Counted from the first letter of the stretch, positions 19,047-28,342 are shown. The stretch: 64,000 bases of DNA from Lachnospiraceae bacterium C6A11 (GCA_000702245.1 JNKY01000014.1:62001-126000), one strand, 5' to 3'. Numbers and translations are program-made. Notes: generated by a model from the sequence alone, not told the origin.

Positions 19047-19341
19047 TTTACCCCTTATTACGATATACCGGTCATCCCTGCTAAACAAATATAATAATCT
19101 CATATTTCTAACTATTTTGAGCGACTGTATTCAACCTTTAAGATTTTTACAACCAACTCTATTATATCATCACGACCGATTTTTTTCGACAATAATCACT
19201 CTATATCAGCCCTTTTTTTCCATAATCTTTTTATACTATTATCAACATTTAAACACAAAAACCGCGGGTATCATCATAAATACTCGCGGTTTTCTGTATG
19301 TTTATAAACAACTTATGGAATTATTCCATAATTAACACATC
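19047..19341. other. Intergenic gap, about 300 bases, nothing but a terminator
   Basis: No ORF with a ribosome site and no RNA signature was seen. The only structure is the terminator at 19257-19293. The phosphatase promoter should lie in the right-to-left region close to 19039, but no convincing -35/-10 pair was found. Confidence 0.5.
19257..19293 (-). terminator. Terminator of the ACT-domain gene
   Basis: AAAACCGCGGGTAT and ATACTCGCGGTTTT pair with one G-T wobble around an 8-base loop; on the minus strand it ends in a T-run. Confidence 0.75.
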
Positions 19342-19746
19342 TTACAGCATCTCATATCCACGGCTCTTCAGACAAGCCTCAACCTCTGCATAGCCTGGAG
19401 CATGAAGTATAGCAACGGGTGTCGCATCCTCACGACTGTAAGATACATAGAGATAATCCAGATTGATGTTGCTGTCCTCGATATCTGTAAGAAGCTTGTT
19501 CAGACTTCCGACATCATCAGGAATCTTCACACCAATAACGCGTGATATTTTGCAGGTAAAACCATTATCCTTAAGAAGCTGATAAGCTCGTTCCGTTTCA
19601 TCAACAAGAAGTCGCACGATACCATACTCCGCACTGTCGTTTGTTATTGCGCAGTAGATATTAAGTGAGTTATTTGTAAGAAGCTCTGTAATCTCTCTCA
19701 TAGAGCCTTTTTTGTTCTCTGCAAAAATTGAAATCTGTTCTACCAT
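19342..19746 (-). CDS. Tandem ACT-domain protein
   Basis: The 134-residue protein is made of two ACT domains (about 1-65 and 68-134), small amino-acid-binding modules. The first begins VEQISIFAENKKGSMREITE, with the turn that usually contacts the ligand, and the second IGVKIPDDVGSLNKLL. Stand-alone tandem ACT proteins are thought to bind an amino acid and act as regulators; no ligand can be named. The frame opens at 19803, but GGAGGG precedes the ATG at 19746, and residues before it do not fit the family. No enzyme gene is co-transcribed. Confidence 0.8.
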   Translation of the reverse strand: MVEQISIFAENKKGSMREITELLTNNSLNIYCAITNDSAEYGIVRLLVDETERAYQLLKDNGFTCKISRVIGVKIPDDVGSLNKLLTDIEDSNINLDYLYVSYSREDATPVAILHAPGYAEVEACLKSRGYEML

Positions 19747-19875
19747 ATTTCCCTCCGAACAAAGTATTATGATGTTGGCACTTGTACTCATGCCGAACCA
19801 CATGACATACCGTATAATTGATATGGGACATATTTTAACGCAATACGCCCTAAAAATCCAGCTATATTTGAATAG

Positions 19876-21048
19876 CTATTCTTCTGCCACGGTGTTCTTT
19901 TTTCCCGCAACTGCCTTTCCGGCGGACGATCTGATCTTGTCAAATACCCATTTCAGTCCTAACGGTCCCAGGATACCAATGACCAGATAAGCAAGTTTGA
20001 AGTTAGAGCTAAGCTCCCACCAGTACCATTCCGAATCCTGAAAATCAGCAACGCTGAAGTATTTTAAAGCTGTAATATGGTCATTCACAAACATCAGAAT
20101 ACAATTCAGGATATTGAAAAATGTAATATGCAGTCCCATGATCCAGAAGGTGTTGCAGGACATGTAATTCACAAATCTGCTGTTATAAAAAGCCTTCCCG
20201 ATCAGACCAACAAGCGTCAGCCAGAAAAGGATACCGACTATAGAGGACACAAGCGGTGTAACATAATACGGACTTGTAAACCCTGCCAGTTCATCCAGGC
20301 TGTCAAATGCTACATCATAGGCAAATGGCAGATACATAGTTCTTACCATATTTACGCCAAGCAGTAAGAACAGTATTCCTATCTTACATCCGACAGACAG
20401 CCCTTCATGCTTATTCTCAAGATGCTCCCTATAGATGATTCCCATCTCAAGAAACGGAAAGAAGAAGAGACATTTCAGCGGAATAAGATAATCTTCAATC
20501 TTTTCAAACTCTGTTGTTTTCGCCAAATAAACCGCAAGAATGTGAAGTGCTATGAAGATTAAGAGCATAACATAGCTGTTCCAGAATCTGTACAGAAACT
20601 TCTTAATGACCGCATACAATACCAGTACCGAAAACAGTGAGATCACAAACCACATTGGCGTTGCAATATTAAAAGGCGAGCCCGATGTTCTGATCCTTCC
20701 AAATACATAAGACAGATATCCCTCCGGATATGTTGGTTTTTTACCGAGCTTATACCAGTTGACAAGCCATTGCAGTCCAAAAACCAGTAAGGCTATAAAT
20801 GTATACGGAACCAGAAGTGTCTTTATCTTCTTCCATATATAAGGTCCGAGCTTTGTAGAGGAATCAACCTTGTTAAAATATCCGGAGATAAAAACAAACA
20901 TCGGCATAAAAAACGAATTATACGGAATATAATCACCGAAGAAATGAAAAGTCGTAAATGTATGATGATCGACAACCATAAAAATACCAAGTGCCGAAAG
21001 CACCATGAATTTTTTATTAGATTTATTTCGCGGCTCTGCCAAGCTCAA
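19876..21048 (-). CDS. Membrane acyltransferase, acyltransferase-3 family
   Basis: The 390-residue protein has about ten membrane helices and the acyltransferase-3 (OafA/OatA/WecH) hallmark at the start: a histidine pair in MVVDHHTFTTFHFF, then SFFMPMFVFISGYF. Members acetylate or succinylate sugars or wall glycans at the membrane. There is no C-terminal SGNH esterase domain. Start is TTG at 21048 with GAGGAG upstream. The gene is single, with its own promoter (21111-21116). The substrate is unknown. Confidence 0.8.
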   Translation of the reverse strand: MSLAEPRNKSNKKFMVLSALGIFMVVDHHTFTTFHFFGDYIPYNSFFMPMFVFISGYFNKVDSSTKLGPYIWKKIKTLLVPYTFIALLVFGLQWLVNWYKLGKKPTYPEGYLSYVFGRIRTSGSPFNIATPMWFVISLFSVLVLYAVIKKFLYRFWNSYVMLLIFIALHILAVYLAKTTEFEKIEDYLIPLKCLFFFPFLEMGIIYREHLENKHEGLSVGCKIGILFLLLGVNMVRTMYLPFAYDVAFDSLDELAGFTSPYYVTPLVSSIVGILFWLTLVGLIGKAFYNSRFVNYMSCNTFWIMGLHITFFNILNCILMFVNDHITALKYFSVADFQDSEWYWWELSSNFKLAYLVIGILGPLGLKWVFDKIRSSAGKAVAGKKNTVAEE

Positions 21049-21110
21049 TCATCTCCTCTCCAAATACCATTAACCAAAGTTCCGGTTACAAATTGCCCCA
21101 TCGACGACTA

Positions 21111-21119
21111 ATTATACCA
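21111..21119 (-). promoter_or_regulatory. Extended -10 promoter of the membrane acyltransferase gene
   Basis: On the minus strand the sequence reads TGGTATAAT, with TATAAT at 21111-21116, about 60 bases before the TTG start. The -35 is weak. Confidence 0.5.
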
Positions 21120-21185
21120 CACCAAATATAAAAGAAAAACTGATATCTAATTCTCTGCTTCATTATGGAAGATCAGCGGCCGGTC

Positions 21186-21194
21186 TGCTATAAT
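21186..21194 (+). promoter_or_regulatory. Extended -10 promoter of the metallophosphoesterase gene
   Basis: TGCTATAAT at 21186-21194 matches TGnTATAAT and lies 39 bases before the ATG at 21234. This supports the shorter start, because the longer frame would begin upstream of the promoter. Confidence 0.55.
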
Positions 21195-21233
21195 ACAGAT
21201 CAGAATTACCGATTCGATTTAGAGAGGACAAAT

Positions 21234-22295
21234 ATGAGTATCTTCAGTAAAAACCGGCTTATGCCTTATATAAATAAAATAACCGGCATTTCGGCCGGCG
21301 AGAATGAGGTCACCTATCATGAGGATAGCGGCGTCTACACGATAAAAACAGCTAATGATGACTTCAGAATCCTGCAGCTTACAGACATCCATTTGGGCGG
21401 CACTATCTTTTCTTATGGCAGGGATAAAAAAGCCCTTATGGCCTGTGAGAAGCTTATCAGAGCTTCACAACCGGATCTTGTTATCGTCACAGGCGATCTG
21501 ACTTATCCTATGCGGGGTCCTATGTTTTCTTACGATAACAAGCGGCTTGTGCGGACCTTTGCAGCCTTCATGCGTCGCATGGGCGTACCTTGGGCCTTTA
21601 CCTTCGGAAACCATGATTCGGAAGTTCGTGCGATTCTTGACGGAAAGAATCTGAGCCGCCTCTTCGCTGCTATCTCAAAGAAGGATCAGTGCCTTCTGTA
21701 CCCTCTTAAGCAGCCAAATATCTCAGGAAGAAATAACCAGCTGATCGAAATAAGAAATACTGACGGCAGCATCCGCCAGGCACTCTTTCTTCTGGACTCG
21801 CACGCCTACACCGATGAGGTCAGCAGAAAATACGATCACATCCATGATGATCAGGTTGAATGGTACCGCAATACTGTCCTGAAGCTTAACCGTGAACAGG
21901 GAGAAACAGTTTCATCACTTGTATTTCTCCACATACCTCTGCAGCAGTACAGGACTGCATACGAGTTATATCAGGCAAACAGTGACGAGGTCAGATATTT
22001 CTTTGGCTTCAACAAAGAAAAAGGCTACGGCAAGGTCTGCTGCGCAGATGATCCAAGCTCGTTATTTGACACTGCAAAAGAGCTATGCAGTACGAAGGGT
22101 TTCTTCTGCGGACACGATCATTACAACAACATGTCCCTCGAATATGAAGGGATACGCCTGACCTACGGAATGAGTATTGATTACCTGGTCATGCGCGGAA
22201 TAGCTCATAAAAACGAACAACGCGGCGGAACTGTCATCACCTGCCGCCGTGACACTACTATTGAAATAGAGCAGCTCCCTCTGACCGAAATATAG
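21234..22295 (+). CDS. Calcineurin-like metallophosphoesterase
   Basis: The 353-residue protein carries all five metal motifs of the family in order: LTDIHLGG, VTGDLTYP, FGNHDSE, a histidine in FLHIPLQQY, and CGHDHYN. The pattern is closest to the purple-acid-phosphatase-like branch also found in YkuE- and Sia1-type proteins. No signal peptide is present, so it is probably cytoplasmic. The substrate is unknown. The frame opens at 21165, but GAGAGGA precedes the ATG at 21234 and the promoter lies between the two. Single gene, ending at a terminator shared with the DAHP synthase gene. Confidence 0.85.
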   Translation: MSIFSKNRLMPYINKITGISAGENEVTYHEDSGVYTIKTANDDFRILQLTDIHLGGTIFSYGRDKKALMACEKLIRASQPDLVIVTGDLTYPMRGPMFSYDNKRLVRTFAAFMRRMGVPWAFTFGNHDSEVRAILDGKNLSRLFAAISKKDQCLLYPLKQPNISGRNNQLIEIRNTDGSIRQALFLLDSHAYTDEVSRKYDHIHDDQVEWYRNTVLKLNREQGETVSSLVFLHIPLQQYRTAYELYQANSDEVRYFFGFNKEKGYGKVCCADDPSSLFDTAKELCSTKGFFCGHDHYNNMSLEYEGIRLTYGMSIDYLVMRGIAHKNEQRGGTVITCRRDTTIEIEQLPLTEI

Positions 22296-22359
22296 TTCGC
22301 AGCCTGATCATTCAAAAACAATTATAGCAATTGCAAATCTGGAAACTACACAAAACTAA

Positions 22360-22381
22360 GCCGGGACACTTCCGTCCCGGC
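22360..22381. terminator. Terminator between phosphoesterase and DAHP synthase genes
   Basis: GCCGGGAC (22360-22367) pairs with GTCCCGGC (22374-22381), followed by a moderately T-rich stretch on the plus strand. Confidence 0.7.
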
Positions 22382-22446
22382 CTATTTTATCTTCTCGATT
22401 ATATCATCCGATATTATCGCATGTTATATCCACATGCTTCATTATC

Positions 22447-23478
22447 CTACAGCTCGTCTGCAAGCTCCAGAATAAGCTTCTCTGTCTTCTCCCATCCAAG
22501 ACATGGATCGGTGATAGACTTTCCGTAGATGCCCTCTCCAATCTTCTGAGCGCCATCCTCGATGTAGCTCTCGATCATGAGACCCTTAACCAGCTTTCTG
22601 ATATCATCAGAAGCTCTGCGGCTGTGAAGAACATCCTTTGCAATACGTATCTGCTCAAGGTATTTCTTACCTGAATTCGAGTGGTTTGTATCAACGATAC
22701 ATGCCGGATTAACTATCTCCGGCTTAGCTGCGTAAGCATCAAGCAGCGCACGAAGATCCTCGTAATGATAGTTAGGAATATTACGTCCAAACTTATCAAC
22801 GTAACCACGCATGATAGCATGTGCGAGCGGATTGCCCGGTGTCTCAACCTCCCAACCTCTGTATAAGAAGCGCTGTGTGCTCTGAGCTGCGATGATCGAG
22901 TTCATCATAACCGATATGTCTCCGCCAGTAGGATTCTTCATACCAACAGGGATACCGATACCACTTGCTACGAGACGATGCTGCTGATCCTCAACCGAAC
23001 GCGCACCGATAGCAACATAAGAAAGAAGGTCTGACAGGTATCTGTGATTCTCCGGATAAAGCATCTCCTCAGCACAGGTGAAGCCTGTCTCACGAACAAC
23101 TCTTGCGTGCATCTCACGGATAGCGATGATACCTCCAAGAAGATCTTCCTTTCCTTCCGGATCCGGCTGATGAAGCATTCCCTTATAACCGATTCCTGTT
23201 GTACGTGGCTTATTTGTATAAACACGCGGAATGATAAATATCTTATCCTGCACCTTCTCTGCCACCTTGGCAAGTCTGTGCATATAATCAAGTACAGCCT
23301 CTTCATTATCGGCAGAACATGGTCCTATGATCAGAAGGAACTTATCGCTCTCACCTGTAAAGATTGATTTGATCTCAGCGTCCCTCTTCTCCTTTGCTGC
23401 TACGATCTCCTGGCTGATCGGAAACTCTTCCTTCAGCTCCTGAGGCGTTGGTAATTTTCTAATAAATTTCATATCCAT
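22447..23478 (-). CDS. 3-deoxy-7-phosphoheptulonate (DAHP) synthase, class I
   Basis: DAHP synthase joins phosphoenolpyruvate and erythrose 4-phosphate, the first step of the shikimate pathway. The 343-residue length and motifs fit the AroF/G/H type: LLIIGPCSADN, RVYTNKPRTTGIGYKG, GARSVEDQQHR, GMKNPTGGD, and DTNHSNSGK near the C-terminus. No extra ACT or chorismate mutase domain is fused. The isozyme and feedback ligand cannot be assigned. ATG at 23478 follows GAGGGAAAATACT. Single gene with its own promoter. Confidence 0.92.
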   Translation of the reverse strand: MDMKFIRKLPTPQELKEEFPISQEIVAAKEKRDAEIKSIFTGESDKFLLIIGPCSADNEEAVLDYMHRLAKVAEKVQDKIFIIPRVYTNKPRTTGIGYKGMLHQPDPEGKEDLLGGIIAIREMHARVVRETGFTCAEEMLYPENHRYLSDLLSYVAIGARSVEDQQHRLVASGIGIPVGMKNPTGGDISVMMNSIIAAQSTQRFLYRGWEVETPGNPLAHAIMRGYVDKFGRNIPNYHYEDLRALLDAYAAKPEIVNPACIVDTNHSNSGKKYLEQIRIAKDVLHSRRASDDIRKLVKGLMIESYIEDGAQKIGEGIYGKSITDPCLGWEKTEKLILELADEL

Positions 23479-23510
23479 AGTATTTTCCCTCGCTTTTTAA
23501 ATCTATACAT

Positions 23511-23538
23511 ATTATATCGATTGTTTAATATTTGGCAA
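23511..23538 (-). promoter_or_regulatory. Promoter of the DAHP synthase gene
   Basis: TTGCCA (23533-23538) and a perfect TATAAT (23511-23516) are 16 bases apart on the minus strand. The leader is about 25 bases, leaving no room for an attenuator. Confidence 0.65.
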
Positions 23539-23549
23539 GTATTAAAAAG

Positions 23550-23575
23550 CCCCGGCTGCCTTTCAGCAGCCGGGG
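23550..23575 (-). terminator. Terminator of the ABC-2 transporter operon
   Basis: CCCCGGCTGC pairs with GCAGCCGGGG around a 6-base loop; on the minus strand CTTTTTAAT follows. It lies just below the DUF4190-like gene. Confidence 0.88.
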
Positions 23576-23591
23576 ATACATACATTATACA

Positions 23592-23978
23592 TTATTTATT
23601 GAGCTCATTAAACTCATCTGCAAGAGTATCCTGATCAACACCCTGCTTATCAGCCTCGTTTAACAGACCAAAGATGCCGTAGGTCAGACCGTCCGCACAC
23701 TTCTCAAGATTTGTCAGACCCTTTTTCTGCGCCTCTTCCTTAACTGCAGCAGGTGCGATTGCGAAACATGCTGTCATAATAATTGCAAGGATCAGACCGA
23801 TAATACCTGTAACAAAACCGGCTGTACCACCTTCTCTGTCCGGATCTTTTTTGATCTTTCTGGCAAATACGATAGCAAGTATAGCAAGCACAATTCCGAT
23901 ACCGCCACCAATAACGCCAAACAGTGCACCACCAAAAAATGCGATTACAATTGAAAGAATACCAAATAAAAGATTCAT
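23592..23978 (-). CDS. Small membrane protein, DUF4190-like
   Basis: The 128-residue protein has two hydrophobic segments (about 1-38 and 52-77) rich in glycine, joined by a short basic loop with KIKKDPDREGG. This layout resembles DUF4190-type proteins. The C-terminal 50 residues are soluble and acidic. AGAGGGG precedes the ATG. It starts 21 bases after the permease stop and ends at the operon terminator, so it is likely an accessory of that transporter; its role is unknown. Confidence 0.7.
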   Translation of the reverse strand: MNLLFGILSIVIAFFGGALFGVIGGGIGIVLAILAIVFARKIKKDPDREGGTAGFVTGIIGLILAIIMTACFAIAPAAVKEEAQKKGLTNLEKCADGLTYGIFGLLNEADKQGVDQDTLADEFNELNK

Positions 23979-23999
23979 AGAAATAACCCCTCTTTCTAC

Positions 24000-24770
24000 T
24001 TAAAAATCCAGTTCCTTCTTGCGGAACAGCCTCATTGAAATGATAACCGGTACAACAACGTATACAGCAATGAAAAGTATTATCCTTGCTATCGTTTCCC
24101 CAATCTTACCGGCATGCGCTGCATCATCTATATTCATGATCATTCCTGACGGGAATACATTGTGCAGCTTAATATCATTATCCTTCAGGAATGGTATCAT
24201 GTCAATCAGTTCAACAATAAATGCAAATAAATCTGCATTAAGTAAGATGAACAGTACCAGTCCCAAAGTCGGTTTCTGTGTACCATAAACAAGTATCATT
24301 GCCAGACACAGGAAGCCGAGTATTTTAAGAGCTACGATCCAAAGATATCCTGTCAGACCAGCCATAACGCCGGACGCTCCGCAGATAGTTGCATAGAGAA
24401 ATGTCAGAAGCATTATGAATACGTGACACTCGATCAGAAGGATCAGACACTCGAAAAATCTTGCAAGTATCATCTTGTTTCTTGAGATTCCAAAGCCCAG
24501 TGCCGTCTGCATACTTCTACTCTTGAAGTCATCAGAGTAAACAGTACTGAATACCGGAATCGCTACAAGAAAAGCATTAAAGTCATAAAATGCACTTGTA
24601 AGTGATTTAAATGTACCGCTCGTACCACCCATGGATTTAAAAGGATGAACCATGGTGATAACAAGAGCCAATGTAAGTAACAGGATCACAACGCCCATAC
24701 AGATCAGAAGACCTTTCTTCCTGTAGGCACGAAGAATATCTGTAGTAATACAATTACGCATTCTCGCCAC
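24000..24770 (-). CDS. ABC-2 type transporter permease
   Basis: The 256-residue protein has six predicted membrane helices, the first beginning after RAYRKKGLLI. The arrangement is that of ABC-2 export permeases that pair with short BcrA-like ATPases. It overlaps the ATPase gene by 17 bases, so translation is coupled. The substrate is unknown; such pairs often handle lantibiotics or other peptides, or stress lipids. Confidence 0.8.
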   Translation of the reverse strand: MARMRNCITTDILRAYRKKGLLICMGVVILLLTLALVITMVHPFKSMGGTSGTFKSLTSAFYDFNAFLVAIPVFSTVYSDDFKSRSMQTALGFGISRNKMILARFFECLILLIECHVFIMLLTFLYATICGASGVMAGLTGYLWIVALKILGFLCLAMILVYGTQKPTLGLVLFILLNADLFAFIVELIDMIPFLKDNDIKLHNVFPSGMIMNIDDAAHAGKIGETIARIILFIAVYVVVPVIISMRLFRKKELDF

Positions 24771-25581
24771 CTCCTATCAGATTAAAGTAGTACTCCTCAA
24801 GAGATGACGTAGCCTGTGAAGTGCCCTTAACCTTAATTCCGGCACCCTCCAGAAGGCTGATTGCCTTTTCTACATCCTGATCATTTACATTTATCGATGT
24901 GACATTCTGCTGGGTTCTGAAATCTTCCTGCGTCAGCTCACGCATCAGAACGCCCTCATGAATGATCCCGAATCGATGTGCAGTATGCTCCAGCTCACTA
25001 AGGATGTGTGATGATACGATGATCGTCTTTCCCTGTTCACTGTTCAGCTTACCGATCAGAGTTCTTACATCCACGATACCCTGTGGATCAAGTCCGTTTG
25101 TAGGTTCATCGAAGATAAGTACCTCCGGATCACCAAGAAGCGCATTTGCTATACCAAGTCTCTGCTTCATACCGAGAGAATATCTACTTGCAGGCACTTC
25201 TGCCGCCTTGGTATTAAGACCGACTATCTCAAGTACGCGGTCAACCTCGTTCTTGTCCTTTACGCCCTTCAGTCTGCGGAAATAATGCAGATTCTGTCTT
25301 GCATTCATATAGCCGTAGAAGCTTGGTCCTACAAAGAAACCGATCTTTCTTCTGTTCTGAAAGTTCTCTCTGGCATTCTTTGCTCCAAGTATCGACATCT
25401 TTCCGCCATCATAATTTGAAAGTCCAAGCACTGCCTTAAACAGCGTTGTCTTTCCTGCACCGTTCTTACCGATCAGGCCATAGATATCTCCTCGGTTAAC
25501 GTGCATATCCACGCCCTTAAGGACTTGATTCTTGCCGTAGTTCTTCTTAAGTCCTTCGAGCGCCAATACAGCTTCACTCAT
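24754..25581 (-). CDS. ABC transporter ATP-binding protein, BcrA-like
   Basis: The 275-residue ATPase shows Walker A in GLIGKNGAGKTTLFKA, signature SLGMKQRLGIA, Walker B in VLIFDEPTNGLD and the switch histidine in IVSSHILSELE. The LGMKQR form of the signature is typical of the BcrA/antibiotic-peptide group. The C-terminal extension (residues ~215-275) is common in this branch. It energises the permease encoded next and follows the small membrane gene by 26 bases. Confidence 0.9.
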   Translation of the reverse strand: MSEAVLALEGLKKNYGKNQVLKGVDMHVNRGDIYGLIGKNGAGKTTLFKAVLGLSNYDGGKMSILGAKNARENFQNRRKIGFFVGPSFYGYMNARQNLHYFRRLKGVKDKNEVDRVLEIVGLNTKAAEVPASRYSLGMKQRLGIANALLGDPEVLIFDEPTNGLDPQGIVDVRTLIGKLNSEQGKTIIVSSHILSELEHTAHRFGIIHEGVLMRELTQEDFRTQQNVTSINVNDQDVEKAISLLEGAGIKVKGTSQATSSLEEYYFNLIGGGENA

Positions 25582-25607
25582 TGTTTTCTTCCTTCCCTCT
25601 ATATATT

Positions 25608-25835
25608 TTAGGCTTCAGCTTTAAGTCTCTTGTACTTTCTGAAATTCAAAGCCGCGCTGATTATAAAGGTCACAATACATACACTGTAGATTGCTACCAG
25701 CGCTACACTGATCTTATCGGCCGTAAGTTCAAGCACCAGACATATTATCCAACACACCATGCATACAAGATCAATGATAGCCATTAACTTTGAGTTTTTA
25801 ATCTGCTTCTCCTTATCCACATTTTTTTCATTCAT
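25608..25835 (-). CDS. Small two-helix membrane protein
   Basis: The 75-residue protein has a charged N-terminus, two membrane helices (about residues 18-38 and 44-64) and a basic end (FRKYKRLKAEA). I do not recognise the family. AAGGAAGAGGG lies upstream of the ATG and a promoter is found at 25885-25913. As the first gene of the ABC-2 operon it may be an accessory or regulator of the transporter. Confidence 0.7.
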   Translation of the reverse strand: MNEKNVDKEKQIKNSKLMAIIDLVCMVCWIICLVLELTADKISVALVAIYSVCIVTFIISAALNFRKYKRLKAEA

Positions 25836-25884
25836 AACCTATACCCTCTTCCTTTCTTTTGAGTTATGTTGTTTAAACATGATA

Positions 25885-25913
25885 ATTTTACAACATTTTA
25901 GCAGAATGCACAA
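25885..25913 (-). promoter_or_regulatory. Promoter of the ABC-2 transporter operon
   Basis: TTGTGC (25908-25913) and TAAAAT (25885-25890) are 17 bases apart on the minus strand. It is divergent from the ion channel promoter. Confidence 0.55.
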
Positions 25914-25973
25914 ATACTTTGTCGTAAATTATGCATATTTTATCGTAATTTGTCCTGAGCCGCGCCTTTTTTA

Positions 25974-26003
25974 TTGCATACACAATTCGAAATATTGTAT
26001 AAT
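25974..26003 (+). promoter_or_regulatory. Promoter of the ion channel gene
   Basis: TTGCAT (25974-25979) and a perfect TATAAT (25998-26003) are 18 bases apart. The longer open frame beginning at 25759 would start before this promoter, supporting the ATG at 26041. Confidence 0.6.
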
Positions 26004-26040
26004 ACAGTTGGGGGTTATTATAAGGGTATGGAGGTTTCTT

Positions 26041-27087
26041 ATGTTTGAGGTTATTCGAAATAAAAAGCATGTTGTGTTCACCATTTTAGATGGCTGTCTG
26101 TCAACTGCAACCTTTCTTTTCTCACTTTATCTTTTTGCAAATCTCCTTAAGGGCAAATTCGAAGTAGCCGTATTTATCATACTGTTTTTTCTGCTTTCAG
26201 CCAGTTATATTATCCAGGGTATACTACGCAAACTGGATAACAAAAAGGGAATGGTCCGTAGATTCTTCACAGCCGGTATTTATTTTTTTGTTGGATTAAT
26301 GTATTTGATCTGGGGACTCACCCTTGAAACCTTTAACGGAATGGTAATACTCTACTGTATCAACCTGATCATCGGACGGGTATTTGCTATCCTTCGTGCA
26401 AAGAAGTGGGCAGTAAGGATAATAAACATTATCGTCATAATAGTCCTGCTCGATCTTGTCATATCCCTTCCGGGCAATGATCTTGGGAATCTTCAGGATC
26501 TCGAGGATCTTCTGACACTTTTCTACACAGTCCTCGGTCTGATCAGTTTTACGACGTTCATACACATCATGGCGATATCATTCTCCCAGATCAAGCTGAA
26601 CATCCTGATGAAGATTATCAGAAAAACCTACGCAACAGAGATCATCTTCGGACTGCTTATGCTTATCTGTGCCTTTTCTTACGTTCTCATGTTTACAGAG
26701 CCGGCAGTCAAGGATTACAGTGACGGTCTCTGGTACTGCTTTGCGATCGTTACAACGATCGGTTTCGGCGATATCACGGCAGTAACGACTATCGGAAGAA
26801 TTCTTTCAGTTATACTTGGTATTTACGGTATCATCGTAGTTGCGGTTGTAACCTCCATCATCATCACCTTCTACGGTGAGGTTAAGGATACAAACGATGA
26901 CGACGACAATGATACAGCTGACACTGGTGCAACTGATGATAATACAACTGATGATAACACCGACAAAGATACCGCAAACAATCACACTACCGATAATAAT
27001 GATAAAAATGGTATGAATACCGATACCAGGAATTGTGATAAAAAGAGTAGTTCCAAGAATGATAAAAAAAGCAGAAAGGAAGAATAG
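26041..27087 (+). CDS. Potassium-channel-like membrane protein with polar tail
   Basis: The 348-residue protein has about seven membrane helices, then a pore loop with the selectivity filter TTIGFGD (GLWYCFAIVTTIGFGDI) and a final helix with GIYGIIVVAVVTSI. This is the layout of the ion-channel-2 / voltage-gated-like K+ channel family. No regular arginine-bearing S4 is obvious, and no RCK domain follows. Instead the last ~65 residues form a low-complexity tail rich in Asp, Asn, Thr, then Lys and Ser. ATG at 26041 has GGAGG nearby. The next gene begins three bases after its stop. Confidence 0.8.
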   Translation: MFEVIRNKKHVVFTILDGCLSTATFLFSLYLFANLLKGKFEVAVFIILFFLLSASYIIQGILRKLDNKKGMVRRFFTAGIYFFVGLMYLIWGLTLETFNGMVILYCINLIIGRVFAILRAKKWAVRIINIIVIIVLLDLVISLPGNDLGNLQDLEDLLTLFYTVLGLISFTTFIHIMAISFSQIKLNILMKIIRKTYATEIIFGLLMLICAFSYVLMFTEPAVKDYSDGLWYCFAIVTTIGFGDITAVTTIGRILSVILGIYGIIVVAVVTSIIITFYGEVKDTNDDDDNDTADTGATDDNTTDDNTDKDTANNHTTDNNDKNGMNTDTRNCDKKSSSKNDKKSRKEE

Positions 27088-27090
27088 AAA

Positions 27091-28245
27091 ATGAGCAAGA
27101 ATAAAGATAAGAAAAGTCTCTACGACTTTACGCCTGAAAATGATATAAAATACAAAGGAGTCATATCCTACAGGCATCTGAAGATCATGGGCTGGTTCTG
27201 CCTTGCCATGACAGTGATAAACATCTTCCTTGGAGCTGGAATGTCGCTATCCAAGAGTGTCCACGATAAATATCATACTCTGAGCAATATATTTTCCTTC
27301 TTTGCAGAGTTCACGATCTTCTTCTTCCTGTTTGCGAACCTCGCCGTGATCATTGATAAAAAGTCTTCCTACAAAACTCTTTTCATCATACATGGCGGAC
27401 TTTCAGCTACATTCGTGCTGCTCTTTGTCATTATTTACTATCGCTATATTTACGGAGTAGTTAAATCCTTCAACGACGCAGAAGGCAAGATTACACGCTC
27501 TTCAAAGATTCTGAAGGGAGACTTCGTTACCTTCAACGTTTTCCTCGATCTCCTTCTATGTACGATGGTAATGTTTTTCCTTGATTATAAACCGAAGAGG
27601 ATTTTTGTTGGAAAGAAGCTTATCATATTCCGCCTGTTCGTTATCATACCGTTTGTATACGAGATTGGCTGTTTTATTGTAAAATACAATGCAACTGTAA
27701 ACGGCTGGCAGCTTCATCCGATGGTTTCACCGTTCCTTACAACAAAACCTCTTGTACTTTTCCTTCTGTTCACCAGAATGGCTTTCTATATGAAGAACAG
27801 AGAAAGAAGATTCCGTAAAAGGGGCAAGACTCACGAGGAATATGAAGCCTTCCTGAAGACAAATGCGAATTCATATCAGTTTGCAAAGAAGTTTGCACTT
27901 ATGGTTTTCCTCTACGCTCTTCTGGATATTATCCTCCTGTTTGTTGTATTCTTTGTAAGACTTGATCAACTTGGGCTGTCGGAAACATTCAATCAGCTGG
28001 ACAGCGCAGCCAAGAGCGAGATCACAAATGAAATACTTCTGGAAGCTCAGAACTACGGAATCGGCGGCGCCGCAATGATGATACTTTTCTCGCCATTCAT
28101 CCTTATGTTCTCTTACACAAAGAGATATAAGAAGGTTCTGTACGATATCATGATCCCGGTTGTCGGTTTCATCGTACTCTTCATCATAGTCCTCGAAGGT
28201 GTATATCAGGTTCTCTGTATGCTTCCGGGAATCATGCTGGGATAG
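27091..28245 (+). CDS. Multi-pass membrane protein of unknown function
   Basis: The 384-residue protein has eight or so membrane helices with a basic loop near residue 225-245 (MKNRERRFRKRGKTHEE). No family is recognised. It begins three bases after the channel stop with AAGGAAG as ribosome site, so the two are translated together and may form a complex; that is inference. It ends shortly before a bidirectional terminator. Confidence 0.65.
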   Translation: MSKNKDKKSLYDFTPENDIKYKGVISYRHLKIMGWFCLAMTVINIFLGAGMSLSKSVHDKYHTLSNIFSFFAEFTIFFFLFANLAVIIDKKSSYKTLFIIHGGLSATFVLLFVIIYYRYIYGVVKSFNDAEGKITRSSKILKGDFVTFNVFLDLLLCTMVMFFLDYKPKRIFVGKKLIIFRLFVIIPFVYEIGCFIVKYNATVNGWQLHPMVSPFLTTKPLVLFLLFTRMAFYMKNRERRFRKRGKTHEEYEAFLKTNANSYQFAKKFALMVFLYALLDIILLFVVFFVRLDQLGLSETFNQLDSAAKSEITNEILLEAQNYGIGGAAMMILFSPFILMFSYTKRYKKVLYDIMIPVVGFIVLFIIVLEGVYQVLCMLPGIMLG

Positions 28246-28296
28246 CATATCATACAACAATTAAATGTTCGTATCGTTTTTATTAATATAAAATAA

Positions 28297-28336
28297 GGCT
28301 TCAGCACAGTCCCACAACAGGAACTAAGCTGAAGCC
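28297..28336. terminator. Bidirectional terminator
   Basis: GGCTTCAGC (28297-28305) pairs with GCTGAAGCC (28328-28336), flanked by A-rich and T-rich sequence. It separates the membrane gene from the acyltransferase remnant. Confidence 0.8.
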
Positions 28337-28342
28337 TTTTTA

